Origin: Fluviispira multicolorata
Lineage (GTDB): Bacteria; Bdellovibrionota_B; Oligoflexia; Silvanigrellales; Silvanigrellaceae
Direction of reading: 5' to 3'
Length of the DNA: 64,000 nucleotides
NCBI RefSeq assembly: GCF_009208585.1
Contig: NZ_WFLN01000009.1
Span: 1 to 64,000, forward strand
Under the pieces are notes generated by a model that had not been told where the DNA came from, ran no database searches, and saw nothing but the letters and a program-made list of their open reading frames with translations. Positions within the stretch are counted from its first letter, which is position 1. Each line of letters starts with the position of its first letter. The position numbers and the translations under genes were made by a program. Shown here one piece after another: positions 36,130-46,320 of the stretch.

Positions 36130-38553
36130 TCACATGTTGTTGTTAAAACTATCAGATCCAATTGAGAAGATGAAATGCGCTTTGCCAATATTTCCATTCT
36201 CAATTGGGAAAGCCCATTCAAACCTGAATGGTGCAATAGGGGTTGTCCATCTAAAGCCAAATCCAACGTCATATTTAACTTTATCCATAGAGAATTTTTC
36301 ATAGTCATCTAATACGGAGCCGGCTTCACCAAAAGTAACTAAGCGTAATCCTGCTTGGGGAATAATTGGCACAAAATATTCTAAGACTCCATAAAAACTT
36401 CTATTACCACCAATTGTGAATGTTGAAGTTTGCCCTGTGAGCGGGGAGATAGCCACTTGTGCGGTGGTGGTTAAAGCTTCTCCTGGGCCGGAATAGCCTT
36501 TCATGTAATATGAGTTTCCAAGTGTGAGGCGTTCCCAGTAAGGGACGGAATTCTTTTTGTCGATTTGGTAAACATATTTTGGTTGAAAAGCAATTCTAAA
36601 ATTTGTTCTAAAGTTATCACTAAAATTAACTGGTATATAATATGCAGTTAATGCAGACATGGAGCCAAATTTATATTGGCCTTTAAATAACTCAAAACCA
36701 AATGAGTTTGTTCCAGATAAATAAATACCTGAAGTTGGGTTAGCGTAGTTATCGGTGTTATCGTAAGTCAGAGTCTGTGATATTTTTTCAGTGGTTCCTG
36801 ATGAATAAAACTTTTGAGTTAAAGGAACGCTCGGATTTGTAAGGGTTTCAGAAATACTATAGCCCAAATAAAAGCGAAGATTTTCTATAATTTCACGTCC
36901 AACACTCACTCCAGCTGTTTTTGTTTCTTGCGTAATATAGACTTGGTCAATTGATGAAGAAGACGTGATAGCCTGTTCATTTTTAGAAAAAGATGTATTA
37001 ACTCCAAAACTCCATGGGCCATCATAAATGCTTGGATTCGTAAAGTTTAGTCCTAATGTGTAATTGAAAGATCCATTGCCGCGTGGGCTTGGACTCACTT
37101 GAATATTTGCGCCTACACCATAAGCCTTACCAATTAAATTACGTTCTTGATATTGTCCCTGTATAAAGAAAGTTAAGCCCGAAGATCCGTTTGTATCTGG
37201 AGAAGCTCCTAAGGAGGCAGATAATGAACCGGTAGATTTTTCTTTTATAAGAACTTTAATATCAACTGAATTATTAGCTTGATCTGGTTCTTGAATAAGC
37301 TGTACTACCTCAAAAAAACCAAGCCGTTCTATGTTTGCTTTACTTTTCTCAATGTTGGTTGCATTGAATAATTGTCCTTCAGAAATTTTAATCGCTCTTC
37401 TAATAACATTATCACGCGTTTTAACATTTCCTTCAATCGTGATATTACGAATATAGGCTTTTTCACCTTTTGTTATATTATAATTTATATTATAAAGTTT
37501 TTTAACTCTATCAATGTTAAATGTTGGATAAACATAAGTAAAAGCATAGCCTTGATCACCATAAATTACTTTTAGTGATTTCATGTCACTGTTAAATTTT
37601 GAAATACGATATATTTGATCTTCTTTTAAAAGTAATTTATTTTTAATATTATCTTCTGTATCAATAAGATCGCCTGTTATTTTAACGGTTCCTATATTAA
37701 ATCGTTCTCCTTCTTCAATAAAAAAGGAAACACTAATGTCTTTTTTGTTTTTTGCTAAACGAGATATAGGTGCAACAACTGTGCTTTCAGCGTAACCATT
37801 ATCACGATAATAATAAGTTATATTTTGTTGATCTGCCGCAACATATTCATCCCTAAAAAGGCCGGAAGAAGTTAAAACTGAGTTCCAAGAAATTGGTTTA
37901 GTTGCCATAAATGTCTGAAGTTCAAAATCACTAAAGTATTCATTGCCTAAAAGATTTACTTTTCTAACTTCAATGGGCGTGTTTTCTTTGATTTGAAAAA
38001 CAACATTAACTGAACCTGAGTTTGTTGATTTAAGTGCATACAAAGCTTTCGCTAAATAATATCCTTTTTCAATATAAGCTTGTTCAATTGTTCTTAAATC
38101 TTGGGACAGTTTTTTTTCATCAACAATAGTATATTTTTTTGTGATTATTTTATCTTTTAAAGATGATGAACTTACAATGTCAAAACCTTCATATAATATA
38201 TCATGAATAGTTGGTTTTTCTACGACAGATACGATTAATTCACCATTTTCTCCTAAATCAAATTTAACATCTTGAAAGTAACTCGTAGCAAAAATACTTT
38301 TAATGTCTTTTGTGACAGCACTTGGAGTTAAATTCATACCTTTTTTAATTGACATTAATTTTAAAATAGCATCGTTTGTAACAGTTTTATTTCCAGTTAT
38401 TGTTACTTTTGATACAGCTCCATGCTGTGCTTGCGCTGAAGGTTGCAGAAGAGGTGTTTGTGCAAAAACTTGCCCTGCTATCGCAAGAACAAGGCTTGTC
38501 GTACCAAAAAAGAACGTATTTTCTAAGAACCTGTATTTTTTTAAGCCAAACAT
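36130..38553 (-). CDS. bamA: Outer membrane protein assembly factor BamA
   Basis: This is the core of the BAM complex, which folds beta-barrels into the outer membrane. A signal peptide (to about residue 32) precedes five POTRA-like repeats (about 47-430), and the C-terminal half is an Omp85 barrel with the lid motif FRWTTPIAPFRFEWAFP (VRGF/Y-type segment KGYSGPG upstream). 807 aa, usual size. Transcribed with skp and the lpx genes. Confidence 0.95.
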   Translation of the reverse strand: MFGLKKYRFLENTFFFGTTSLVLAIAGQVFAQTPLLQPSAQAQHGAVSKVTITGNKTVTNDAILKLMSIKKGMNLTPSAVTKDIKSIFATSYFQDVKFDLGENGELIVSVVEKPTIHDILYEGFDIVSSSSLKDKIITKKYTIVDEKKLSQDLRTIEQAYIEKGYYLAKALYALKSTNSGSVNVVFQIKENTPIEVRKVNLLGNEYFSDFELQTFMATKPISWNSVLTSSGLFRDEYVAADQQNITYYYRDNGYAESTVVAPISRLAKNKKDISVSFFIEEGERFNIGTVKITGDLIDTEDNIKNKLLLKEDQIYRISKFNSDMKSLKVIYGDQGYAFTYVYPTFNIDRVKKLYNINYNITKGEKAYIRNITIEGNVKTRDNVIRRAIKISEGQLFNATNIEKSKANIERLGFFEVVQLIQEPDQANNSVDIKVLIKEKSTGSLSASLGASPDTNGSSGLTFFIQGQYQERNLIGKAYGVGANIQVSPSPRGNGSFNYTLGLNFTNPSIYDGPWSFGVNTSFSKNEQAITSSSSIDQVYITQETKTAGVSVGREIIENLRFYLGYSISETLTNPSVPLTQKFYSSGTTEKISQTLTYDNTDNYANPTSGIYLSGTNSFGFELFKGQYKFGSMSALTAYYIPVNFSDNFRTNFRIAFQPKYVYQIDKKNSVPYWERLTLGNSYYMKGYSGPGEALTTTAQVAISPLTGQTSTFTIGGNRSFYGVLEYFVPIIPQAGLRLVTFGEAGSVLDDYEKFSMDKVKYDVGFGFRWTTPIAPFRFEWAFPIENGNIGKAHFIFSIGSDSFNNNM

Positions 38554-38677
38554 TTCTATAATACTCGCATCAACAAGACGGAAAAGAGATCAACGAAGCT
38601 GCCACTATTCACCATCTTGGCTCATTTTGCAAACAATGCTTCATCAAGTAGAGAAACCTTGTTTGAGTTAAAGTAGG

Positions 38678-39364
38678 TTAACTATTTTGTTCATCAGAGA
38701 GAATATGGCCATCTCTTAATCGAATTCGTCGAGGTAGCGAGGCTGCAAATTCTTTATTGTGAGTAACAACTAATACAGTTGATTTTAAACTTTGATTTAT
38801 CTCCTGAAAAAGTTCATGAATATGAGATGCATTTTTTGAATCTAAATTTCCAGAAGGTTCATCGGCAAGTAAAAGAATTGGATCATTAATAAGTGATCTA
38901 GCAATGGCAACTCTTTGTTGTTCACCACCGCTTAACTGACTTGGAAAATGGAGTTCTCTTTTAGTAAGTCCAACTTTTTTAAGTAAGATTTTTGCTTTTT
39001 CTTTTACAGTTTTCTCGGGAAATCCAGCGATTAAACCCGGCATCATTGTATTCTCAAGAGCATTGAATTCTGGTAATAAATTGTTGTGCTGAAAAACAAA
39101 GCCAATATGTAAATTTCTGAATGTGCTAACAGACTTATCTCGCTTTTCAAACGGATTTTTGCCATCAATTAAAATTTTTCCTGAAGAAGGAGAGTCTAAG
39201 GTTCCTAAAATATGTAGGAGAGTGCTTTTACCAGAACCACTTTCACCAACAACAGCAACAACTTCTCCCCTATTAATTTTGAAAGAAATTCCTGCGAGAG
39301 CATTGAGAATCCCCTCGCCTACTTTATATGTTTTATGTAAATTATCAACTTGAACGGCTATCAC
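38678..39364 (-). CDS. lolD: Lipoprotein release ATP-binding protein LolD
   Basis: ATPase of the Lol ABC system that extracts outer-membrane lipoproteins from the inner membrane. Walker A GESGSGKST, signature LSGGEQQRVAIARSL, Walker B LLADEPSGNLD and the switch His are present. 228 aa. Adjacent lolC supports the assignment over other MacB-type ATPases. Confidence 0.9.
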   Translation of the reverse strand: MIAVQVDNLHKTYKVGEGILNALAGISFKINRGEVVAVVGESGSGKSTLLHILGTLDSPSSGKILIDGKNPFEKRDKSVSTFRNLHIGFVFQHNNLLPEFNALENTMMPGLIAGFPEKTVKEKAKILLKKVGLTKRELHFPSQLSGGEQQRVAIARSLINDPILLLADEPSGNLDSKNASHIHELFQEINQSLKSTVLVVTHNKEFAASLPRRIRLRDGHILSDEQNS

Positions 39365-39379
39365 TTCTGCTCCAATAAT

Positions 39380-40669
39380 TTAATTTCGCACTGATAAAAC
39401 TTCTATGACATCTAAATTTCTAACTTCAATAGCAGGCCACACAGCCGCGAGCATAGCTAAGAATATGCTTCCAAATGAAATAAAAACGATTTCATAGATA
39501 TCGATGAGTACGGGTAATGGTTTACTTGAATAAGATGTCGTAATAAAAGGAATTTGATAATTATGAATACAATAAAGAGCAACTCCACCTAAAGCAAGTC
39601 CTATGATAACTCCTGCAAAACCAATAAGGAATCCTTGCCAGAGAAAGAGTTTGCTTAAATCAGACTGTTCAAACCCAAGACTCCTTAAAATTGCCATTTC
39701 ATTTGATTTTCTGCGAATTGTGAGAAGCAGCGAAATAGAAATGCTAAAGCATCCAACTAAAATTATCATGAGCATGACAAAACTCATTCCAAATCGTTCT
39801 AGAGTAAGCACTTTTAATAAGGCGCTGTTTGACTCTGTCCATGGCTTAGCGCGTAAGCCCATTGGTTTGAGGATTTTATTGAGTTTCTGAGAAATTTTAT
39901 CTGCTTCTAGTGGACTTTTTATTTTTAATTGCAAACCAAGCCAGCTCTTCTCATATTGAAAAAATTGGTTTGTGATCTTTAAAGAGCTGATAACTCTTTT
40001 TTGATTAAATGAAAAATTTCCTGAACTTATATACCCAGCAATCATCACAGGAAACTGAGTTGGAGCGAGCCCACCAATTCCATCATCTGGAATTGTTGAG
40101 ACCAAGGTAAGACTATCGCCCACATGTAAACCGAGTAGATTCATGAGGTCGAGGGTAACGATTACGGTTGGAAATAAGTCAGATTTTGTAATATTTTCTG
40201 CAGGCAATTTTCGATTTAATATATTTAAAGTAATATCTTCTGAAAGATATTTTTGTAAGCTGAGAGTACCTTCAGCGAGAGCGGGATCAATTCCTTCAAG
40301 GCGTGCCATAGCTCCCCTTGAGCCAGACTGTAAAATAACGTCTCCACTTTGATATGGAGAGATAGCAAGTATTTCGCTCGAGATTGATTGAATTTGTTGC
40401 ATGAGATCTTTGTTTTCAGGAATCTGTTTTCCTCTTTCTATTGCAACAACTTCAATATGCGCTTGCATATTTAGGAGATGAGATTTTATGTTTGTGACAA
40501 ATCCTCCCATGACACTGAGCACCACGGTAAAGGCAAAAACTCCAATTGAGACCCCTAATACAGGCAATAGCACACCAATTGCGGAAGCACTTCGGCGTGA
40601 TTTACTGGCCCAAGAAGAAATGAGATAGCGATGAAGTAAAAAACGTATTGCTTTAGAATTTGCAGCCAT
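39380..40669 (-). CDS. lolC: Lipoprotein-releasing permease LolC/LolE
   Basis: Membrane partner of LolD: one N-terminal helix (GVLLPVLGVSIGVFAFTVVL), a periplasmic domain of about 220 residues, and three C-terminal helices, the FtsX-like topology (GCFSISISLLLTIRRKSNEMAILRSLGF). One permease gene is present rather than the LolC/LolE pair, so the complex may use a single type (LolF-like). Start 40669 has GGGA upstream; a TTG at 40750 also opens the frame but lacks a site. Confidence 0.88.
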   Translation of the reverse strand: MAANSKAIRFLLHRYLISSWASKSRRSASAIGVLLPVLGVSIGVFAFTVVLSVMGGFVTNIKSHLLNMQAHIEVVAIERGKQIPENKDLMQQIQSISSEILAISPYQSGDVILQSGSRGAMARLEGIDPALAEGTLSLQKYLSEDITLNILNRKLPAENITKSDLFPTVIVTLDLMNLLGLHVGDSLTLVSTIPDDGIGGLAPTQFPVMIAGYISSGNFSFNQKRVISSLKITNQFFQYEKSWLGLQLKIKSPLEADKISQKLNKILKPMGLRAKPWTESNSALLKVLTLERFGMSFVMLMIILVGCFSISISLLLTIRRKSNEMAILRSLGFEQSDLSKLFLWQGFLIGFAGVIIGLALGGVALYCIHNYQIPFITTSYSSKPLPVLIDIYEIVFISFGSIFLAMLAAVWPAIEVRNLDVIEVLSVRN

Positions 40670-40857
40670 TCTTTTTTCCCGAAAAAAAGTACGAAGAGGA
40701 TTCTGAATGAACATCAATATGTGTTTACAAGGTTCGGCAATAGTGTACAAGATGGGAGCACTAAAAAGGAGATGAAGTTGATTTTATCTTCTTATTTTTT
40801 GTTTCAAATTATTATAAATAATGCTACTATTTTAGTTATATAGGAAAGAAATAAAGC

Positions 40858-42096
40858 ATGCCGTTTGTAACTCCAAATAATCTTCATAAAGCAACAGCAT
40901 CGAATAAAAAGTGTATTACGCAGTTTGGCGCCAAACTTTTTGGAGTCTCTGAAGAGAGTTTTGCAAATTGGCGATGGCAAATGAAAAATCAGGTCCAATC
41001 AGCAGATGATCTTATAAATATTCTTAAAGTATCCTCTAATGAAAATTCTGCATTTCATGAACTTAAAGATAAATTTCATGCAGGAATTAGTCCGTATGCA
41101 ATTGCACTTATGGATTTTGAAAATGAATATGATCCAGTTCGATTGCAATTGATGCCAAAAATGGAAGAATTAAAAGATAAATATGGTGTGCCTGATCCTC
41201 TTAATGAAGTTGTTAACTCACCCGTTAAAGAAGTTGTGCATGTTTATAAAGATCGCATTGCGTGGTGTGTTGCTCAATTATGTCCTGTTTATTGTCGCTA
41301 TTGTTTTAGAAAACGTCGAGATGGTGAAGAAGGATTGCATTTTAATCCTAAAATAATTGAGAAAGGTATTGAATATATATCTTCCAATAAAAATATTCGC
41401 GATGTTTTAATAACAGGCGGTGATCCTTTTATTGGGCATGATAGTACAATTGAAAATTTATTAAAAAAACTACGCGAAATTCCACATGTAGAAATTATTC
41501 GTTTTGGGACGAGAACCCCTGTTTCGTTACCTTACAGGATAACAGAAGAGTTTGCAGATATGCTTGCTAAGTATCATCCTATTTGGATAAATACTCATTT
41601 TAATTCTGTTCAAGAGTTAACTCCCGAGGCTGCAAGTGCAATTGATACTTTGTTACGTAAAGGAATTCCTGTCGGAAATCAGTCTGTATTTTTAAAAGAT
41701 GTAAATGATTCTGTGGAAAAAATGCGTGCACTTGTAAATGGACTTGTGCGCTTGCGTGCTAGACCTTATTATATTTATCATCCACAAATTGTTGAAGGAT
41801 CGGAGCACCTTCGTATTCCTCTAGAAAAAGGTCTTGATATTATGCGAGGATTACGTGGTTCTACAACGGGTTTTGCAAATCCTCAATATGTTTTGGACAC
41901 GCCCACTGGAAAAATTCCTTTATCTCCAAATCATGTGCTAGCGCGTGATGGTGAGAATGTTATTGTTGAGCAGCTTACAAAAACACCATGGGCTGAACCC
42001 AGTCCATTAAATGGATATATATCTGAAAGACCACTCCCTGAAATAAGTTATCCAAATGCACAAAGAATTTTTACTAAAAATAAATTTGAAAATTAA
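40858..42096 (+). CDS. Lysine 2,3-aminomutase (KamA)-family radical SAM enzyme
   Basis: Moves an amino group from C2 to C3 using SAM and PLP. The 4Fe-4S motif is CPVYCRYCFRKRR; NWRWQMKNQV at the N-terminus is the family's Trp-rich start; the PLP site is in the C-terminal part. At 412 aa it is closer to KamA than to the shorter EF-P lysine mutase EpmB. The usual GGGGKIP segment is replaced by DTPTGKIPLSPNH, so substrate (lysine, glutamate or other) is open. GGAAAG precedes the ATG. A glutamate-semialdehyde dehydrogenase gene follows. Confidence 0.85.
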   Translation: MPFVTPNNLHKATASNKKCITQFGAKLFGVSEESFANWRWQMKNQVQSADDLINILKVSSNENSAFHELKDKFHAGISPYAIALMDFENEYDPVRLQLMPKMEELKDKYGVPDPLNEVVNSPVKEVVHVYKDRIAWCVAQLCPVYCRYCFRKRRDGEEGLHFNPKIIEKGIEYISSNKNIRDVLITGGDPFIGHDSTIENLLKKLREIPHVEIIRFGTRTPVSLPYRITEEFADMLAKYHPIWINTHFNSVQELTPEAASAIDTLLRKGIPVGNQSVFLKDVNDSVEKMRALVNGLVRLRARPYYIYHPQIVEGSEHLRIPLEKGLDIMRGLRGSTTGFANPQYVLDTPTGKIPLSPNHVLARDGENVIVEQLTKTPWAEPSPLNGYISERPLPEISYPNAQRIFTKNKFEN

Positions 42097-42213
42097 ATTA
42101 TTTGATATTTTATTCTCTTTTTTTGCATGTCTTGTGAAATGAGTCTTCCTGTAATATGTATTTCAGTGAGAATTCTTTTTTTACTTCTGTAGCAATCAGG
42201 GAGTTATCCGATT

Positions 42214-43824
42214 ATGCATAAATTATCTCTAAAAGTTCCAAATAATGAGCTTATTATCAACCCAAAAGAAATTCCTTCTGAATGGGAAAAATATGCTGAA
42301 GCTGTGCAAAAAATACCTAAAAATATAGATCTTCCAATGATCATTGATGGAAAAAAAGTTTATTCTACAAAAAAAGTAAAAAATTTAAATCCATCTAATG
42401 GAGAAGCTATTGGTACATATCAACAAGCGGACTTTTCGCATGCGCAACAAGCCATCGAAGCAGCATTAAAAGCGAAAGCTCATTGGGCTGCATTATCTCC
42501 TTCTACACGTATTCAAAAATTTCGAGATCTTGAAACAATTCTTTTAAAATGGAAATACGAATTATGTGCAACTTCAAGTGTTGAGTGTGGTTATAATTCT
42601 TTTGAAACATATGTAGAATGGGCAGAACTTTTAGACTTTGTTCGTTTTAATAATTATTTTTATGCCGAATTACTAGCAGAACAAATGGGTGATGGTTGGG
42701 GTGAAACAAATCACTTACAATTGCGCCCTTTAAAAGGTTTTACTTGCGCTGTGACACCATTTAATTTTCCGCAAGCAATTGGTTATAATTTACCTTTAGT
42801 TATGGCACTAACAGGAAACACAGTTGTTTGGAAACCTTCTGACGATTCTGTTATGAGTGGTTATCTCTTAATGCTTGCACTTGATGAAGCTGGATTTCCT
42901 CCTGGGGTTATCAATATGATTACCGGCGATGGTAAACCTTGTCTTCCAACTGTGCTTACGCATCCTGAATTAACTGCAGTTAATTTTACCGGAAGTTTTG
43001 CAACAGCAAAAGCATTTGGAAATTATTTATATAATTCTGAATATCCACGTAAAAACTTTCCTCGTTATGTTGCTGAAACAGGTGGTAAAGACTTTTTGGT
43101 GGCTGATAAAGATGTTGATATTATCGACACAGCTCGTTGTATTACCCAAGGTGCATTTGGGCGCAGTGGACAAAAATGTTCAGCTAATAGTGTAGCAATT
43201 ATTGATGAACATATTTGGCCTGATTTGCGTGAAGCTCTTATTAAAGAAACAAATTCTCTCAATATTTGTAATGCAGTTGATAAAAAATGTGATGTTGGAC
43301 CTGTTATAAATGAACGTCAATTCGATAAAATATCTTCTTTCATTGAGCGCGCTAAGAACGATAAAAATTGTAAAGTTATTGTGGGTGGAAATTGCGATAA
43401 GAAAAATGGATTTTATGTTTCTCCAACAATAATTGAAGTATTTACTGAAAAACATGAACTTCTATCAGAAGAAATATTTGGACCAGTTATAGCTATTAAA
43501 ACATATAAAAAATTTGAAGATATTGTTCCGATTATTGAACTACACAATTATCGTTTAACAGGAAGTGTTATTAGCCGTAACGAAACATTTTTAGAAAAAG
43601 CAGTGCCAGTTCTGAGTCAATATGCAGGTAATTTTTATATTAATAGAAAAACGACAGGCGCAATTGTAAATATGCAGCCGTTTGGTGGTGATGGTGCAAG
43701 TGGTACAAATGGAAAGGCTGGAGGAAAGTGGTATTTATTAAATTTTGTTTCGCAAGGAAGTATCACACGTAGACACGTACGCTCAACAACTCCATCTGCA
43801 TTGGAAAAATTAAATCAGTTTTGA
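42214..43824 (+). CDS. L-glutamate gamma-semialdehyde (1-pyrroline-5-carboxylate) dehydrogenase
   Basis: Aldehyde dehydrogenase of 536 aa that oxidises glutamate semialdehyde to glutamate with NAD+, the second step of proline degradation. Motifs are VTPFNFPQAIGYNLP, the catalytic Glu in VAETGGKDFLVA and Cys in GRSGQKCSANS, and a C-terminal INRKTTGAIVNMQPFGG. This is the stand-alone form (RocA/PruA-like), not fused to proline dehydrogenase, which is absent here. GGGAG upstream of the ATG. Confidence 0.9.
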   Translation: MHKLSLKVPNNELIINPKEIPSEWEKYAEAVQKIPKNIDLPMIIDGKKVYSTKKVKNLNPSNGEAIGTYQQADFSHAQQAIEAALKAKAHWAALSPSTRIQKFRDLETILLKWKYELCATSSVECGYNSFETYVEWAELLDFVRFNNYFYAELLAEQMGDGWGETNHLQLRPLKGFTCAVTPFNFPQAIGYNLPLVMALTGNTVVWKPSDDSVMSGYLLMLALDEAGFPPGVINMITGDGKPCLPTVLTHPELTAVNFTGSFATAKAFGNYLYNSEYPRKNFPRYVAETGGKDFLVADKDVDIIDTARCITQGAFGRSGQKCSANSVAIIDEHIWPDLREALIKETNSLNICNAVDKKCDVGPVINERQFDKISSFIERAKNDKNCKVIVGGNCDKKNGFYVSPTIIEVFTEKHELLSEEIFGPVIAIKTYKKFEDIVPIIELHNYRLTGSVISRNETFLEKAVPVLSQYAGNFYINRKTTGAIVNMQPFGGDGASGTNGKAGGKWYLLNFVSQGSITRRHVRSTTPSALEKLNQF

Positions 43825-43833
43825 GCGGTGCTT

Positions 43834-44196
43834 TTATTTTAAACTTATTCTATTTTTAAATATAAATTGAAAAGAAAAAATAAAACTTAAAAATACTCCT
43901 AAAAATATTACGATTGATATTGAAATTGGCTCTTTATTATAAATTAAACTTGATAATCCTGTAAAAATAAAAACTAAAAGTGCTCTTATACTCATATTAA
44001 ATGAGGATGCAGTTCCTCTTAAATTAGGAAAAATAGTAAGTGATTCTGAAAAAATAACGGGATAACAAATTGCAAATCCTATGCAAAATAAACTTACTAG
44101 GCCCGTCATTAAGTATGGAGAACTTAGTTCATAAATGCTTATTAAAATTAAAAGAGCAGAACCTAAAAAGAAGCGCTTTATTTTAATTGCGATACT
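43834..44196 (-). pseudogene. C-terminal remnant of an MFS transporter
   Basis: The open frame (about 120 codons, with no start codon at its 5' edge; a TAG lies at 44197-44199) encodes four hydrophobic helices containing TIFPNLRGTASSFNMSIRALL, the region typical of helix 10-11 in Bcr/CflA-type drug exporters. The first eight helices are missing, so this is a truncated gene. An internal ATG at 44109 gives a 91-aa product that is unlikely to function. Confidence 0.7.
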
Positions 44197-44231
44197 CTAT
44201 AAATATTTGTTAAGTATAGTAATAGAGTATT

Positions 44232-44456
44232 TTAAATCACTTCAATTTGCTCGGCCTGAGGGCCTTTTTGTCCTTGAGTCACTTTAAATTTAACTTTTTG
44301 CCCTTCATTCAAGGTTCTAAAACCATTTGAAACAATAGCTGAAAAATGAACAAAGACATCGGGACCACCATTGTCTTGTTGAATAAAGCCAAATCCTTTT
44401 TTTTCGTTAAAAAACTTGACGACACCTGTTTGAAATCCTTGCTCATTAGCGTTCAT
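44232..44456 (-). CDS. Cold-shock protein (CspA family)
   Basis: A 74-aa single OB-fold RNA chaperone with RNP motifs KGFGFIQQD and DVFVHFSAI. It unwinds mRNA structure. Start 44456 is set by AAAGGAG upstream; a longer frame adds a hydrophobic stretch not in the family. A long leader is likely, as cspA-type genes carry one; the region upstream (44457-44640) is AT-rich with no other gene. Confidence 0.95.
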   Translation of the reverse strand: MNANEQGFQTGVVKFFNEKKGFGFIQQDNGGPDVFVHFSAIVSNGFRTLNEGQKVKFKVTQGQKGPQAEQIEVI

Positions 44457-44677
44457 AAATATCTCCTTTATAAAATACAATATCCAAAGTAATAAATATT
44501 TGTGCATATCTTTATTCTGCTACGTTATCATATTCAACTTTACTTAAACTTTTCATATAGTCAACTTTTATGCTTTAATGGTTTAAATAAAATTTTTATT
44601 ATATATATTTTTCTGTATTATTTATATTTGCATTTAAATGAGGTATGCAAGTATGTTTAAAATAATTTAGAATTATA

Positions 44678-44783
44678 CAGATTTTCCACGTTTGCATGAA
44701 ATTGAAAAATCTGCGGGGAAAAAATATATGGAAGTCGGTTACGACTCTTCACAATGGGCTGTTAATCAGCCCGAGTGTTTTTC
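44678..44783 (+). ncRNA. Candidate structured RNA with three hairpins and terminator-like end
   Basis: In a gene-free stretch three hairpins follow one another: CAGATTTTC/GAAAAATCTG (44678-44713), AGTCG-GTTA-CGACT (44733-44746), and GGGCTG-TTAAT-CAGCCC (44756-44772), extended by CAC/GTG and followed by TTTTT. The last looks like an intrinsic terminator. I see no recognisable RNA family and no clear promoter; a 71-codon ORF starting inside it looks spurious. It could be a small RNA or the 3' end of a longer transcript. Confidence 0.4.
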
Positions 44784-44856
44784 ACGTTATTATGAGAATA
44801 GCCTTTTGTAGGTCGCTTTATGGAATGATATTTTTTTATAACTCAAGCTATGAGTA

Positions 44857-46320
44857 TTATTTTTTAATTTTTTTTATATTTTTATTTTTTTCTTCATTTA
44901 TTAATCTATAGGACACATAATATTTTAAGATATTTCTTACATAAGTCGTCGTTTCAAGGCCAATAATTTCACCGGTGACCATTTCTACATTATTAAACCA
45001 TTTATTTTCATCAAGTCCACACATACATGCAGCAGTAATTTCTCTCATTTTTAGTATTTTACCTGCACCTGCATTATAACTTGCTAAGGCAAATAACATT
45101 CGATTGTAATCATTAAATTTTGCCCCTTTGAAATAAGTCTTCATTAGGAAATTCATGTATTTTGTGCCAGCATGTATATTGACTTCAATATTTGTTATGT
45201 CGCCAACTTTCATTTGTTTTCCAGTGTCAGGCATAATTTGCATAACACCGATTGCGCCTACATGGCTGCGTGCATTTTGATCAAGTTTTGATTCTTGATA
45301 TCCTTGAGCTGAAAGCATGAGAGGGTCAAATTTATATCTTGCACCGTATTTTTTAAATATTTTTAATATACTTTGAAATTTCTCTGTCTCTGAACTTTGT
45401 GTGTTATTTTTTAATTGATTCCATTTTTCAAGCGTTTGAGCATATCTTACGTCATTGACATTTGTTTTTTCAACATAATGTATAAAAAAATCTTCTAGTT
45501 CAGAGGCTAATTTAGGGCTATTTTTTCGAATCATCCACCCACTTTTCCCATTTTCTCTCACAAAAGCTTTGTAATTTACTTTTATGTTTGGTAATATTTT
45601 TTCCCAAGCTTTTGCAATTATATCATCTACAATAACTATTTTTAATATTCCAGCGTTTACCATTTCTAATTTATCTTCATCTGAAAGATCGTCAGGCAGT
45701 ACTTGAAGTTTAATTAATGGTTTTCCTGCCGCTTCAAAAGACTTATTTAGCTTTAAAAGACTGTCATAATAGCTTGTCGAGCGGCGAACACTGACTGTTT
45801 TTCCTGAAAGTTCTTCAATCGTATTTATTGTCGGTCCGCTTTTGTGGGTAATGACCAACTCTGTGTTTCCACGTTGCTTTTTGGGGCCAACAAAGTCTAT
45901 TCTTTTTGCTCTGTCTCGAGTAAAGGTTAGATTTCCTGCAGCAATATCCCCTTTCCCTGTAATAATATTGTCAATTAAATATTCAATAGAAGTAGGAATA
46001 ATAAAAACGGTTATTGGTCGATTGCCGAGTTCTTTTTTGTACTTTTTATTAATATATGCTTCGAAATCTCGAGCTAGTTCTATACTTAATCCTTTTTCCT
46101 GTCCTTTATCTATATAATAAAGTGTCTTACTATAAGGCATAAAAATTCGGATCATACGCCTTTCCTTCATATCATCAAAATCACCTAGGGACATATGAGT
46201 TAAATTACTGAATTTTAGAGTTGGTTCTTTAGATAGAGTGCTAGGAAAAGTAAGTAAAAAAAACAAAGAAATTATAGAAGATAATAATATTTTTTTGTGT
46301 TTTATCAATTTATAGGTCAT
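44857..46320 (-). CDS. mltF: Membrane-bound lytic transglycosylase MltF-like
   Basis: Periplasmic/outer-membrane murein hydrolase. A signal sequence (1-30) precedes a solute-binding-protein-like domain (about 50-310) and a C-terminal SLT domain with catalytic Glu in SAQGYQESKLDQ, followed by GAIGVMQIMPDTGKQM and ALASYNAGAGKI. 487 aa, the two-domain layout of MltF. No lipobox Cys is apparent at the signal end, so anchoring may differ from E. coli. Confidence 0.92.
   Translation of the reverse strand: MTYKLIKHKKILLSSIISLFFLLTFPSTLSKEPTLKFSNLTHMSLGDFDDMKERRMIRIFMPYSKTLYYIDKGQEKGLSIELARDFEAYINKKYKKELGNRPITVFIIPTSIEYLIDNIITGKGDIAAGNLTFTRDRAKRIDFVGPKKQRGNTELVITHKSGPTINTIEELSGKTVSVRRSTSYYDSLLKLNKSFEAAGKPLIKLQVLPDDLSDEDKLEMVNAGILKIVIVDDIIAKAWEKILPNIKVNYKAFVRENGKSGWMIRKNSPKLASELEDFFIHYVEKTNVNDVRYAQTLEKWNQLKNNTQSSETEKFQSILKIFKKYGARYKFDPLMLSAQGYQESKLDQNARSHVGAIGVMQIMPDTGKQMKVGDITNIEVNIHAGTKYMNFLMKTYFKGAKFNDYNRMLFALASYNAGAGKILKMREITAACMCGLDENKWFNNVEMVTGEIIGLETTTYVRNILKYYVSYRLINEEKNKNIKKIKK

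Noticed and set aside
44696..44911. 71-codon ORF downstream of the hairpin region
   Set aside because: Starts inside the first hairpin, lacks a ribosome site, ends in a low-complexity Phe-rich tail and overlaps mltF antisense.
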